A DNA stretch of 39,478 nucleotides. It comes from Prevotella sp. Lineage in GTDB: Bacteria > Bacteroidota > Bacteroidia > Bacteroidales > Bacteroidaceae. Under the pieces are notes generated by a model. The model did no database searches. It was not told where the DNA came from and was given only the letters and a program-made list of their open reading frames with translations. Of this stretch, positions 25,273-34,385 are shown piece by piece. Positions within the stretch are counted from its first letter, which is position 1; each line of letters starts with the position of its first letter. The DNA lies in the NCBI GenBank assembly GCA_016291915.1, contig JAEEZP010000027.1:1-39478 (forward strand), read 5' to 3'. The translations under genes and the position numbers were made by a program.

Positions 25273-28200
25273 TTAGAATGACATGTTCAGAGAGAAAGTC
25301 AGTGATCTGCGCGCAGGCCAGTTAGCTGTTTCAGGATCTCGTCCTTCCCACTTCTTGTCGAAAGCGATAAAGAATGGATTAGTAAGGCTCAAGTCACAAT
25401 AGATATTCCTCATACCAAGAGATTTAGCCCAAGTGTTTGGCATATTATATTGCACAGACAGTGAACGACAACGAATGAAGTCTGTCTTTGCCACGCGAAC
25501 AGTCGAATGGTTATATGCCTCATAAATATTATACTGCATATCTGATGATGTATACGAATTATCTATTGTCAGAGGTAATGTGACATTCAGATTATTAGGT
25601 CGTCCCTCAGGAATAGATGGAATATCGGTATTCAATTCATCTCCTGGTTGACGCCATCTGTCAGCCATATATCTTGGTAGGTTCTCTTCCGGACGCGGAG
25701 CACCTGATGTTGCAAAATAACTCGGCAAGTATGTCTTAGCACCGAAAGACATTGCAAAGGTTGCGCGTAAATGGAAGTTCTTATAACGTAAAGAGGTATT
25801 CATACCACCAAAGAGATTAGGCTCTCTTGTTCCGGCTTTAACGAGGAAATCGGTATAATCTGTTGCATTTGTTATATCCAACTTGTTAAAGGTAGGACGA
25901 CCTTTCTCATGATCCAGACCGGCAAAGTCGAATGCATAGAAAGTACCGTATTCATCACCCTCTTTAATAAATGTACCATTCAGGTAGTCGGTAAGTGTAT
26001 TCACACGGTCTTTGCTATCTACGCTGTTCTTCACCTTGCTGGTATTGAAAGAGAGAGACCAAGTCCAATCACGTGTTCTGATTGGCGTGACACTGACGAT
26101 CAGTTCGTATCCTTTGTTTCTCATGGTCGTGCCATCGATATATGCTGCATCAACACCATATTCAGCACTTACCTCTCTGGATGCGAGGACATTACTCTTC
26201 TTGTTATACATGTTGAAACCAGCACTTAAACGGCCATTAAAGAATGAGAAGTCAACACCTAAGTTCCAGTCTTTGGTCTTCTCCCAGCCCAAATCAGGAT
26301 ACGGCAAAGAAACCAATGACAGATAGTACTGATGGTAATAGGTATGTAATCCTCCATCTTTGGCTATCAGATAAGGTGATACTGCTGAGACAGCATTTCC
26401 ACGCCAACCATAAGCAAATGAGATGTCAAACATATCATACCAGTCGCGTGCCCACTCCATGAAATGTTCTTCTCCGATACGCCATTTAGCACCTAAGGAG
26501 AAGGATGGGTTAAAACGCTTATTCTCATCCTGTCCAAAACGGTTAGAGGCATCCATACGAGCATTCATGTTCAGCACATAACGGTTATCATAGCTATACA
26601 CAGCCGTGAAATACTCACTTAAGGTGTTGGACTTTGTATTGGTCACATTTGAACCTGCTCTCATATTTTCTGCCAGGTCGGTAAGACTTCGATAACCTGT
26701 TACATTATCGAGAGTAGCTAACGACGGAACAGTAGCAAATGTCTCACCACGGTATTTCAGATATCCATAACGAAGGTTGGTCTCACCATCCACCTTATTG
26801 GAAGTAACCTGTGCTCCAAGATTCAGTGTCACAGAGTGCTTATCAGCGAACAACTTATTAAAGACCAAAGCACCACGGAAAGAATAGTTGATAGTGCTGT
26901 TGTTCTGCATATTCAACAATCCTCCATAAGGCAGGATACTGGAAGCTTCTTCACGAGAGTTAACCGGAGCTTCACCATATTCATAACCACGAATTGAAGA
27001 GATATAATTAGAATATTCTGTTGCCCACGACTTGATGTTACTGTTTGCCATTGAGAAGGATCCACTTCCCTGGAATTGCAGACAATCTAAAATATTCCAC
27101 TTCAGATTTAATGCTCCTTGGAAGGTTTTACCGATATTTTTACTACCAGTATTGTCTATCTCATTCAGAATATTGTAATTATAATAATACCTATTAGCAT
27201 ACGAATAACTTGTATTACCATATTTATCATGATAGAAATAGGTCCCGTCATCATTATAGGCAGCAATACTACGAGTAGTATTCATGGCATACTCATAAGG
27301 ACTGACACCATAAGCGAAGTCAGTTGTCTTACGGAAACTACCGTTCATCATCAGGTCGATAACCAGTTTCTTACTGACACGGAATGTGGTATTCGAGCTG
27401 GCAGTGAAACTGAACATATCATTACCTTTCGCCTCACCAGAAGTATTATTCACGCCTAAGGATATACGGCTGGACACCGTATTGGTACTGGCGGAAAGAC
27501 TGATGTTGTGATTCGTACTGAAAGCGGTTCTGAAAAGCAGGTCAAACCAGTCGGTGTTCATCATTTCAAGTTTTCTGAACTCCTGCTCAAACTCCTGACG
27601 TGTAATCTTCTTATCTCTCAGTTGTGAGATGAGTCCAGCATAACTGATATTCAACACGTCATTCGTATACTGATTTCTGTCTTGCCACATTTCCTGTTGA
27701 AACTGCATATACTCCTGAGAGTTCATCATATCATACAAGCCATAACTGGGTCTTTCAGTCAAGGTCATATTACCATTATAATTAACACTCAGACCACTAC
27801 CCTGCTTGGCTTTCTTCGTGGTGATGACAATGACACCATTTGAAGCCTGTGAACCATAAATAGCTGTAGCAGAAGCATCCTTCAATACTGTGATCGTCTC
27901 AATATCAGCAGGGTTCAACCAAGAGATTGCATTTCCTGCAGTCTCTGTCAATTCATCCATATTACTGGAAAGAGGACTGGCATCGTTGGGTATAGGGGTC
28001 GGATTGGTCTGTATCACATCATCAACGACCCAGAGGGGTTCTTGATTACCAAGGATAGTACTGGTACCACGAATACGGATCTTTGGGGTTCCACCCACTT
28101 TACCAGTCGTATTGATTACCGACATACCCGGAATAATACCCTGTAGCATCTGATCTATCGTAGCCTCACTAGCTATTTTAATATCATCAGCCCTTACTTG

Positions 28201-28833
28201 TGTCACAGCACCAACATACTCGCCTCTTTTATATGTACCATATCCTGTGACAATCACATCGTCGATCATATTGTCAGAGACCATGGAGATTGTACCGTCT
28301 TTAGCAGCAACAGTAGCTGTCTTCATACCCAAATAGGAAATTTGCAGCTTGTCATTGTCAGCAACACCGTCAATAGTAAAACGGCCGTTGGCATCTGCTA
28401 CGGCAACAAGGTTTTTACCAACCACCTGTATCGTAGCACCCATCAACGGTTCACCGTTATCATCAACCACCTGACCGGTAACCTTTTTACCGCCTCCTTG
28501 TTTGTTAACAGACTTTGTGTCTGGTGTGATGTAGATGTAATTCTTGTCAACAGAATACTTGAGAGGTAGCCCACTGATCAGGTTACGAACAACAACATTA
28601 ATGTCTTTTTCATTAATGTTTTTCGTGACTCTGAAACGGTTCAGGTCATCATTGGTGAACATGAACTTGTAGTTGGAGTTCTTTTCAATCATTCGCAACA
28701 CTTTAGGTAGTGGCTCATTCTGAACATTAACCACGATTGCTTTTGATTGAGCATAGGTTTCCTGTCCCACAAAAAGACATAGCAGAAGTATGAACAACTG
28801 CAGAAACCAGAGTTTTCTTACTGTTTTTTTCAT
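25273..28833 (-). CDS. SusC/RagA-family TonB-dependent transporter with STN domain
   Basis: I place the start at ATG 28831-28833, which gives a normal signal peptide (MKKTVRKLWFLQLFILLLCL, then cleavage near AQS) and 1186 aa. Domains in order: an STN (secretin/TonB short N-terminal) signalling domain, about 42-104; a carboxypeptidase-like regulatory beta domain, about 117-185; a TonB box DDVIVTGYG at 191-199; a plug, about 205-330, with RIRGTSTILGNQEPLWVVDD; and a long barrel ending in LTFSLNMSF. The STN domain is the part that contacts a FecR anti-sigma factor, which fits the fecR and sigma genes upstream. An ECF-type promoter motif lies just upstream and a terminator lies before that. Confidence 0.94.
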   Translation of the reverse strand: MKKTVRKLWFLQLFILLLCLFVGQETYAQSKAIVVNVQNEPLPKVLRMIEKNSNYKFMFTNDDLNRFRVTKNINEKDINVVVRNLISGLPLKYSVDKNYIYITPDTKSVNKQGGGKKVTGQVVDDNGEPLMGATIQVVGKNLVAVADANGRFTIDGVADNDKLQISYLGMKTATVAAKDGTISMVSDNMIDDVIVTGYGTYKRGEYVGAVTQVRADDIKIASEATIDQMLQGIIPGMSVINTTGKVGGTPKIRIRGTSTILGNQEPLWVVDDVIQTNPTPIPNDASPLSSNMDELTETAGNAISWLNPADIETITVLKDASATAIYGSQASNGVIVITTKKAKQGSGLSVNYNGNMTLTERPSYGLYDMMNSQEYMQFQQEMWQDRNQYTNDVLNISYAGLISQLRDKKITRQEFEQEFRKLEMMNTDWFDLLFRTAFSTNHNISLSASTNTVSSRISLGVNNTSGEAKGNDMFSFTASSNTTFRVSKKLVIDLMMNGSFRKTTDFAYGVSPYEYAMNTTRSIAAYNDDGTYFYHDKYGNTSYSYANRYYYNYNILNEIDNTGSKNIGKTFQGALNLKWNILDCLQFQGSGSFSMANSNIKSWATEYSNYISSIRGYEYGEAPVNSREEASSILPYGGLLNMQNNSTINYSFRGALVFNKLFADKHSVTLNLGAQVTSNKVDGETNLRYGYLKYRGETFATVPSLATLDNVTGYRSLTDLAENMRAGSNVTNTKSNTLSEYFTAVYSYDNRYVLNMNARMDASNRFGQDENKRFNPSFSLGAKWRIGEEHFMEWARDWYDMFDISFAYGWRGNAVSAVSPYLIAKDGGLHTYYHQYYLSLVSLPYPDLGWEKTKDWNLGVDFSFFNGRLSAGFNMYNKKSNVLASREVSAEYGVDAAYIDGTTMRNKGYELIVSVTPIRTRDWTWSLSFNTSKVKNSVDSKDRVNTLTDYLNGTFIKEGDEYGTFYAFDFAGLDHEKGRPTFNKLDITNATDYTDFLVKAGTREPNLFGGMNTSLRYKNFHLRATFAMSFGAKTYLPSYFATSGAPRPEENLPRYMADRWRQPGDELNTDIPSIPEGRPNNLNVTLPLTIDNSYTSSDMQYNIYEAYNHSTVRVAKTDFIRCRSLSVQYNMPNTWAKSLGMRNIYCDLSLTNPFFIAFDKKWEGRDPETANWPARRSLTFSLNMSF

Positions 28834-28868
28834 ATCATTCTCATCAGTGATTAGTAATATTTGCTTAC

Positions 28869-28897
28869 TAGACGAGAAGGATAAGAAATCGGGCACT
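28869..28897 (-). promoter_or_regulatory. Candidate ECF-sigma promoter of susC
   Basis: On the minus strand AGTGCCC (28891-28897), 15 nt, TCGTCTA (28869-28875). The same two blocks with the same spacing stand before fecR. CGTC-type -10 elements are typical of ECF sigma factors. The -10 lies 35 nt before the susC ATG. Confidence 0.6.
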
Positions 28898-28916
28898 GAA
28901 TAATAAAAATAATTGA

Positions 28917-28946
28917 AAAAGGGCTTACTTTAAAGTAAACCCTTTT
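28917..28946 (-). terminator. Hairpin terminator between fecR and susC
   Basis: In the transcribed (minus) direction AAAAGGGTTTACTT (28946-28933) pairs with AAGTAAGCCCTTTT (28930-28917), with one G-U pair, followed by a T-rich stretch. It lies 9 bp after the fecR stop and upstream of the susC promoter, so it separates the two units. Confidence 0.75.
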
Positions 28947-28954
28947 ATATCGTA

Positions 28955-30160
28955 TCAATCAATAAAGATTGTATTGTTGTTAACCGTGGCATGAACCTTC
29001 TGAAGCATATTCAATTGTTCTACGATCTTCTGGATACTGCAGTCACGCTCACAGAAGAAATGCATCTTAATTTTACAAAAATCAGGATTACGGAATACAA
29101 TATTCACATTATACCAACTACCTATTTGCTTCATCATTTTCTCCAGAGGCTCATCATCAAAGAAGAAATAGCCGTCCTTCCAATAGCTGTACAGATCTGT
29201 ATCCACCTCTTTAATATTAAAGGCTGAGGTGTTCGCTTCAAAAACTGCTTGCATACCGGGTGTCAACGTAAATTCATTGTTATTTCCTTTTGAATATACA
29301 GAAACCTTACCTTTTACCAGCGTTATTTCACAGTCATCAGTGTCATGAACTTGGGTATCTGTGTTCTTCTTCATGCGGATATTAAACTCTGTGCCCAGTA
29401 CACGTGTATAAATATCTCCAGATTTGACGATGAAGGGATGAGTAGCATCAGGAGAAACCATGAAATAAGCTTCTCCATCCAACTGAACTACACGGCTACT
29501 GCCTGCAAAACGTGTAGGATAAACCAGTCTGCTACCTGCATTGAGCCATACTGTAGAACCATCTGACAATAAGATTCTGAACGTCTTTCCCTCAGGTATC
29601 GTCACAGTATGTGATTCAATAATATTACTGTTCAACTGGTTATAGGCAATCGTCAGTTCATCAGTCTGTGACACCTCACTACCGAGTTTCGAGATATTCT
29701 GTTTATTGAAAACGACACTGTTACCTTGGTCTGATGTAATGACGATGTCTCTTGCAGCATCATTAGCCTTGTATACCACGTATTTACCAGAGAATTCATC
29801 GTGTGTCTGTTTCTGTCTGTTCCACGTAAAGACAAACGCCAACAACAGAACTGCAGCCGCTGCTGTAATATAATTAATGTATGGTTTTAGAACAAATCGT
29901 CTGGCAGTAGTATCATTGAGTTGCAGGCGCTGCCATTCCATATTAGGATCTGGAACATGTGCATTATTTTTGTCTATAGCTTTCTTGATAGCAAATAGGT
30001 CTTTTGTGTCTTTCATACAAGAATCATCCTGAAGAAGGCGAACGATCTCTTCATCCGTCAGCTCCTCAGACTGCTCCATAAGTTTGAGCGCATTTTCCAT
30101 CTCCGACAATTCAATGTCAGAGATGTCTAACGATTCTTCTATGTTAACTTTATCATTCAT
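28955..30160 (-). CDS. FecR-type anti-sigma factor
   Basis: A 401-aa inner-membrane regulator. The cytoplasmic N-terminus (1-95) is acidic and should bind the sigma factor. A single transmembrane helix covers about 96-113. The periplasmic FecR domain includes TIPEGKTFRILLSDGSTVWL, NAGSRLVYPTRF, LDGEAYFMV and LGTEFNIR. A C-terminal DUF4974 domain (about 325-401; FDDEPLEKMMKQIGSWYNVN) resembles an STN fold. It transmits the signal from the SusC STN domain. The gene starts 52 bp after the sigma gene, and the ECF-type motif in that gap suggests that the anti-sigma factor is induced by its own sigma factor. Confidence 0.94.
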   Translation of the reverse strand: MNDKVNIEESLDISDIELSEMENALKLMEQSEELTDEEIVRLLQDDSCMKDTKDLFAIKKAIDKNNAHVPDPNMEWQRLQLNDTTARRFVLKPYINYITAAAAVLLLAFVFTWNRQKQTHDEFSGKYVVYKANDAARDIVITSDQGNSVVFNKQNISKLGSEVSQTDELTIAYNQLNSNIIESHTVTIPEGKTFRILLSDGSTVWLNAGSRLVYPTRFAGSSRVVQLDGEAYFMVSPDATHPFIVKSGDIYTRVLGTEFNIRMKKNTDTQVHDTDDCEITLVKGKVSVYSKGNNNEFTLTPGMQAVFEANTSAFNIKEVDTDLYSYWKDGYFFFDDEPLEKMMKQIGSWYNVNIVFRNPDFCKIKMHFFCERDCSIQKIVEQLNMLQKVHATVNNNTIFID

Positions 30161-30177
30161 TTCGATACTTTTATTAA

Positions 30178-30206
30178 TAGACGATTAAGGTAAATAATAG
30201 GGCACT
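30178..30206 (-). promoter_or_regulatory. Candidate ECF-sigma promoter of fecR
   Basis: On the minus strand AGTGCCC (30200-30206), 15 nt, TCGTCTA (30178-30184), identical in both blocks and in spacing to the motif before susC. It lies in the gap between the sigma and fecR genes, 17 nt before the fecR ATG. Confidence 0.6.
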
Positions 30207-30212
30207 AATAAA

Positions 30213-30731
30213 TTAAATAAAATTTGAATTATTATTTGAAAGAACTTCTTTTCGAATATGAGAGAGTGCTGCCATAATTAATTTCTTTACATAACTCGTA
30301 CTTATATTTAACTCATCTGCTACATCACGATATTTCATTTTCTGGAAATAACACATCTCAAGAACCTTCCGAGGCAACTCTGGTAATGTTTCAATAGAAT
30401 GATAGATAGCATCCAGACGTTCATCATCCTCATTATATTGCTCGAATGACTCGGAAGTGACTGCTTTATAAAAATCGATGTATTTCTTCTTAACCTGTTC
30501 TCTTCGTAAATGATCCAGACATTTGTTCTTTACAGCATGATACATGTAGGCTTTCCATTGGTCAACAGTGCCATCACAGTATTTTTCCCAGACAAGTTGA
30601 GTGCACTCACTTACCATATCACGACTTAGCTCCTCGTCATCCAACAAGTGATAAGCCGTAAAATAGTAAAATGAATAATTCTCTTTAAAGAATGACTCAA
30701 AAGCTTTTATTCGTGCACTCTTGTCAAACAT
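30213..30731 (-). CDS. ECF sigma-70 factor
   Basis: I choose the ATG at 30729-30731 (MFDKSARIKAFESFF, 172 aa). An in-frame TTG 24 nt upstream would add MRFSYLII, which does not look like the family start. The sigma-2 region (about 14-75) includes FKENYSFYYFTAYHLLDDEE and the DMVSECTQLVWEKY helix; the sigma-4 region (about 115-165) has LPELPRKVLEMCYFQKMKYR and a helix-turn-helix ELNISTSYVKKLIMAAL. This is the FecI-like group paired with FecR in Bacteroidota. The gene lies 112 bp after the class A PBP gene, across a heptamer repeat array. No clear housekeeping promoter is seen before it. Confidence 0.93.
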   Translation of the reverse strand: MFDKSARIKAFESFFKENYSFYYFTAYHLLDDEELSRDMVSECTQLVWEKYCDGTVDQWKAYMYHAVKNKCLDHLRREQVKKKYIDFYKAVTSESFEQYNEDDERLDAIYHSIETLPELPRKVLEMCYFQKMKYRDVADELNISTSYVKKLIMAALSHIRKEVLSNNNSNFI

Positions 30732-30785
30732 TATAATTAGGTATGAAAACCTCAATCATGCAGACATACATAAAGTAAGTCCCTA

Positions 30786-30841
30786 AACCATAAATCCTAA
30801 ACTCTAAACTATGAACTATGAACTCTAAACTATGAACTATG
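30786..30841 (-). repeat. Heptamer array between the PBP gene and the sigma gene
   Basis: Eight contiguous 7-bp units, on the plus strand AACTATG, AACTCTA and two decayed copies (AACCATA, AATCCTA). On the minus strand they read AGTTCAT and AGTTTAG, starting 2 bp after the PBP stop codon, in the same direction as that gene. Confidence 0.75.
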
Positions 30842-30843
30842 AA

Positions 30844-33144
30844 CTACTCATACACCTCCTCAATGCCATTGAGTCCGTTGGCATCAGCGGGACTAGCACA
30901 GGGATCATAGCCTTCAGGGATATCAAATTTCTCATCTGGATTATAACCTAACGACTTGTCAGCAAAGACTTTCTGCATGTAATACGCCCAGATAGGAAGG
31001 GCCATGTTCGCACCCTGTCCCATCTTCATCGAGTCGAAGTGGATGTCACGGTCTTCGCCACCTACCCAACAGCCACTGACCAATGACGGCGTGAAGCCCA
31101 TAAACCAAGCATCCGAATTACGGTTCGTCGTACCGGTCTTACCACCCATCTCACATTCTATCTTATAACGGTAACGCATACGACTACCAGTACCACCGTC
31201 CATCACACCCTTGAGCATCACCAGCATCTTGTTAGCACTCTCCTCGCTGATCACCTCGTTGACACGTGGCTGGAACTCAGCCAGCGTATTCCCTTCATTA
31301 TCAGTGATCTTCGTCACGAACAAAGGAGCACAACGGATACCATTATTAGCGAAGGTGGTATAGGCACTGACCATCTCACCCACACTTACCTCATTAGGAC
31401 CGAGACAAAGAACGATAGACGGATAGATGCCCGGCGTACTGATACCGAAGTCATTAAGTGTCTGCACAAAATCGTTCGGATCGATACGACTCATCAGATA
31501 AGCAGAGATCCAGTTGTTTGACTGGGCCAGTCCCCACTTCAGCGTTACCATCTGTCCATATCTCGAACGACTACTGTTACGCGGTGTCCAGTTGCCGTAG
31601 CTCCGTTGTACGTTAGGTGCCACATCACAAGGGGACAGTCCGTGTTCCATCGACAAGGAATAAAGGAACGGTTTGATGGTAGAGCCTACCTGTCTGCGGC
31701 CGTCCATCGCCATGTCATATTGGAAATGATGATAGTCGAGTCCACCCACATAGGCTTTTACATACCCCGTATGTGGATCCATGCTCATGAAACCGGAACG
31801 TAGGAATTTCTTATAGTAACGGATAGAATCTAATGGAGTCATGGTCGTGTCTATATCCCCACGATAAGTAAAGACACTCATCTCTAAGGGTTTACGGAAG
31901 GCAGCCTGTATCTCTTCCTCACTGGCGCCATTGCTTTTCATCACCCGATAGCGCTCACTCTGACGGATTGAACGGTTCAGGATGGCAGACACCTCCTTCG
32001 CAGTCAGCGCATCCGTAAACGGTGCATTAGGCTTTGCCCTGTTCTCTTTGTTGAATTCCGGTTGCAGATACTGTGCCACATGACGATAGACAGCATCCTC
32101 AGCATACGCCTGCATACGGGAGTCGATCGTCGTATAGAACTTCAGTCCATCCGTATATATATTATAAGGTTGTCCGTTCTTCTTATGGTTCTTGTTACAC
32201 CATCCATAAAGCGGATCGTTTTCCCATGTCAGTGAATCGATCACGTATTTATTCTTGTTCCAAGAAGGATAATCCGAACGATTCGGTTTTTTTGCCATCA
32301 CATATTGACGCATGAACTCACGGAAGTATGTTGCCAATCCCTCTTTATGATCCTTACGATGGAAATGCAGGACGAGAGGCTCGTCTTTCACGCGATTGTA
32401 AGTACTGTCAGCCAGATAACCAGCCTTCACCATCTGGTTAAGCACCACATTACGTCGTTCCTGACAACGTTCGGGATATCTCACAGGATTGAAATAAGAA
32501 GGGTTCTTACACAGTCCGATGAGGGTTGCCGACTCTGCCAGTGTGAGATTCTTGGGTTCCTTATTAAAATAGGTGTTACTGGCGGTCTTGATACCTACCG
32601 CATTATGCAGGAAATCGAAGTAGTTGAGATACATCGAGATGATCTCTTCCTTGGTGAAGTTATGCTCCAGTTTGATGGCTATCACCCATTCTATAGGTTT
32701 CTGTAGGAGTCGTTCCATCGTACTGTGAGCTGTAGAGGAATACAACTGCTTAGCCAACTGCTGGGTAATGGTTGAACCGCCACCGGCACTGGTCTGACGG
32801 AGGATACCACGCTTCAGGATAGCACGTCCTAACGCAATGAAGTCAATACCCGAATGATCATAGAAACGCTGGTCCTCAGTGGCTACCAATGCCTGGATCA
32901 GTTCAGGTGAGAGGTTGTTGTAGTCAACCATCACACGATTCTCCCTGCCGGAGCTCCACGTTCCCATCACTTTACCATCTGCAGAGAAAATCTGCGAGGC
33001 ATACTTACTGATAGGGTTCTGGAGGTCATCCACATTGGGCATATACCCTACCCAACCATTCCATATGGCAACAAAGCCCACTACGAGGGCTGCTATACCT
33101 ATTAATAATGTTCCCCAAAGGAAACGTATAAACGCCTTTCTCAT
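30844..33144 (-). CDS. Class A penicillin-binding protein (PBP1A-like)
   Basis: A 766-aa bifunctional peptidoglycan synthase. A membrane anchor covers about 10-30. The GT51 glycosyltransferase domain has E90 in ATEDQRFYDHSG and GGGSTITQQLAKQL at 121-134. The transpeptidase domain has the nucleophile S488 in STIK (488-491), SxN at S542-N-N544 (AQSNNW), and KTG at 669-671 followed by TTNRNSDAWFMGF. Length and order are normal. The ATG at 33144 is supported by the MRKAFIRFLWG start. The gene is divergent from pyrB. The heptamer array and the sigma gene follow downstream on the same strand. Confidence 0.95.
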   Translation of the reverse strand: MRKAFIRFLWGTLLIGIAALVVGFVAIWNGWVGYMPNVDDLQNPISKYASQIFSADGKVMGTWSSGRENRVMVDYNNLSPELIQALVATEDQRFYDHSGIDFIALGRAILKRGILRQTSAGGGSTITQQLAKQLYSSTAHSTMERLLQKPIEWVIAIKLEHNFTKEEIISMYLNYFDFLHNAVGIKTASNTYFNKEPKNLTLAESATLIGLCKNPSYFNPVRYPERCQERRNVVLNQMVKAGYLADSTYNRVKDEPLVLHFHRKDHKEGLATYFREFMRQYVMAKKPNRSDYPSWNKNKYVIDSLTWENDPLYGWCNKNHKKNGQPYNIYTDGLKFYTTIDSRMQAYAEDAVYRHVAQYLQPEFNKENRAKPNAPFTDALTAKEVSAILNRSIRQSERYRVMKSNGASEEEIQAAFRKPLEMSVFTYRGDIDTTMTPLDSIRYYKKFLRSGFMSMDPHTGYVKAYVGGLDYHHFQYDMAMDGRRQVGSTIKPFLYSLSMEHGLSPCDVAPNVQRSYGNWTPRNSSRSRYGQMVTLKWGLAQSNNWISAYLMSRIDPNDFVQTLNDFGISTPGIYPSIVLCLGPNEVSVGEMVSAYTTFANNGIRCAPLFVTKITDNEGNTLAEFQPRVNEVISEESANKMLVMLKGVMDGGTGSRMRYRYKIECEMGGKTGTTNRNSDAWFMGFTPSLVSGCWVGGEDRDIHFDSMKMGQGANMALPIWAYYMQKVFADKSLGYNPDEKFDIPEGYDPCASPADANGLNGIEEVYE

Positions 33145-33174
33145 CTATATGACAGCATAAAATATTAGCAAATG

Positions 33175-33182
33175 CAAAAATA
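33175..33182 (-). promoter_or_regulatory. Possible -7 element of the class A PBP gene
   Basis: On the minus strand TATTTTTG matches TAnnTTTG, 31 nt before the ATG. No -33 TTTG at the right spacing is seen, so this is weak. The rest of the 121-bp divergent gap (33145-33265) is very AT-rich, and no clear pyrB promoter is recognised in it. Confidence 0.3.
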
Positions 33183-33265
33183 CACATTTTATTCGAAAAA
33201 AATAGAGAATAAATAAAAAATAATGTGTATCTTAGCGCTCGAAATAAAAAAAAACATCAGCAAAT

Positions 33266-34213
33266 ATGAAAAAACATGATTTTGTAACGATTGCCGATTT
33301 GACCAAAGAAAAGATCCTTTATATGATCAAGATGGCGCAAGAGTTCGAAAAACATCCCAACAGAGAAATACTGAAAGGAAAAGTGGTGGCAACCCTTTTC
33401 TTTGAGCCTTCCACCAGGACACGACTGAGTTTTGAAACAGCTGCCAACCGCCTTGGAGCCAGGGTGATAGGCTTCGCAGACCCGAAGGTTACCAGTGGTA
33501 CCAAAGGAGAGACTTTGAAAGATACCATCCTGATGGTAAGCAACTACGCTGATGTTATCGCCATGAGACATTATATAGAAGGAGCCGCACGCTATGCCAG
33601 CGAGATCGCTCCCATTCCTATCATCAATGCCGGCGACGGAGCCCATCAGCATCCCTCCCAGTGTATGCTCGACCTATACACCATCTACCAGACGCAAGGA
33701 ACACTTGAGAATCTGAATATCTACTTGGTAGGTGACCTGAAATACGGTCGTACGGTACACTCGCTGATCATGGCCATGCGCCATTTCAATCCTACCTTCC
33801 ATTTCATTGCTCCCGAGGAGTTGGCCATGCCCAATGAATATAAGTTGTACTGTAAAGAAAACAACATCAAATATGTGGAGCACACGGAATTCAACGAGGA
33901 GATTATCAGTGATGCAGATATTATCTACATGACACGTGTGCAGAAAGAACGTTTCTCCGACTTGATGGAATACGAACGGGTGAAAAATGTCTATATCCTG
34001 AAGGCCGACATGTTGGATAACTGTAAGGAGAACATGAAGATCATGCACCCCCTGCCACGTGTGAACGAGATAGCCTATGATGTAGACGAGAATCCACACG
34101 CTTATTATATCCAACAGGCACAGAACGGACTCTATGCCCGTGAGGCGATCATCTGCGACGTGTTGGGAATAACCCTCGAGGAAGTAATGAACGACAAGAC
34201 CATTATTAGTTAA
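33266..34213 (+). CDS. pyrB: Aspartate carbamoyltransferase, catalytic chain
   Basis: Catalyses carbamoyl phosphate plus aspartate to N-carbamoyl-aspartate, the first committed step of pyrimidine synthesis. The 315-aa chain carries the carbamoyl-phosphate signature [14 protein letters not shown] (47-60; S49, T50, R51, T52 and R53), HPSQ at 129-132 and HPLPR late in the chain. Length matches the class B catalytic chain that assembles with PyrI. The pyrI gene follows 172 bp downstream, across a 13-copy heptamer array, so the operon is interrupted by an unusually long gap. Confidence 0.97.
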   Translation: MKKHDFVTIADLTKEKILYMIKMAQEFEKHPNREILKGKVVATLFFEPSTRTRLSFETAANRLGARVIGFADPKVTSGTKGETLKDTILMVSNYADVIAMRHYIEGAARYASEIAPIPIINAGDGAHQHPSQCMLDLYTIYQTQGTLENLNIYLVGDLKYGRTVHSLIMAMRHFNPTFHFIAPEELAMPNEYKLYCKENNIKYVEHTEFNEEIISDADIIYMTRVQKERFSDLMEYERVKNVYILKADMLDNCKENMKIMHPLPRVNEIAYDVDENPHAYYIQQAQNGLYAREAIICDVLGITLEEVMNDKTIIS

Positions 34214-34303
34214 GAGTGAAGAGTGTAGAGTGTAAAGTGTAAAGTGTAAAGTGTAAAGTGTAGAGTGTAGAGTGTAAAGTGTAAAGTGTAGAGTGTAGAG
34301 TTA
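34213..34303 (+). repeat. 13-copy heptamer array after pyrB
   Basis: Thirteen consecutive units of ARAGTGT (AGAGTGT or AAAGTGT, with variant first and last copies) begin at the last base of the pyrB stop codon. It is the longest such array in the window. A 7-bp inverted repeat (ATTCGGG 34312-34318 with CCCGAAT 34343-34349) follows before pyrI. Confidence 0.85.
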
Positions 34304-34385
34304 TGATTACCATTCGGGGACTGGCTCTGTCATGTGCCTGTTCCCGAATATGACCATTAGTAATAAATAACAAAACAAAATAATA

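Noticed and set aside
28834-28896. 21-residue N-terminal extension of SusC from GTG 28896
   Set aside because: It would place a charged segment before a complete signal peptide and start inside the candidate ECF promoter.
30732-30755. 8-residue N-terminal extension of the sigma factor from TTG 30755
   Set aside because: The ATG at 30731 gives the usual ECF start; the extension is hydrophobic and unlike the family.
34213-34303. CRISPR-like array
   Set aside because: Units are 7 bp with no spacers and no cas genes; these are simple tandem repeats.
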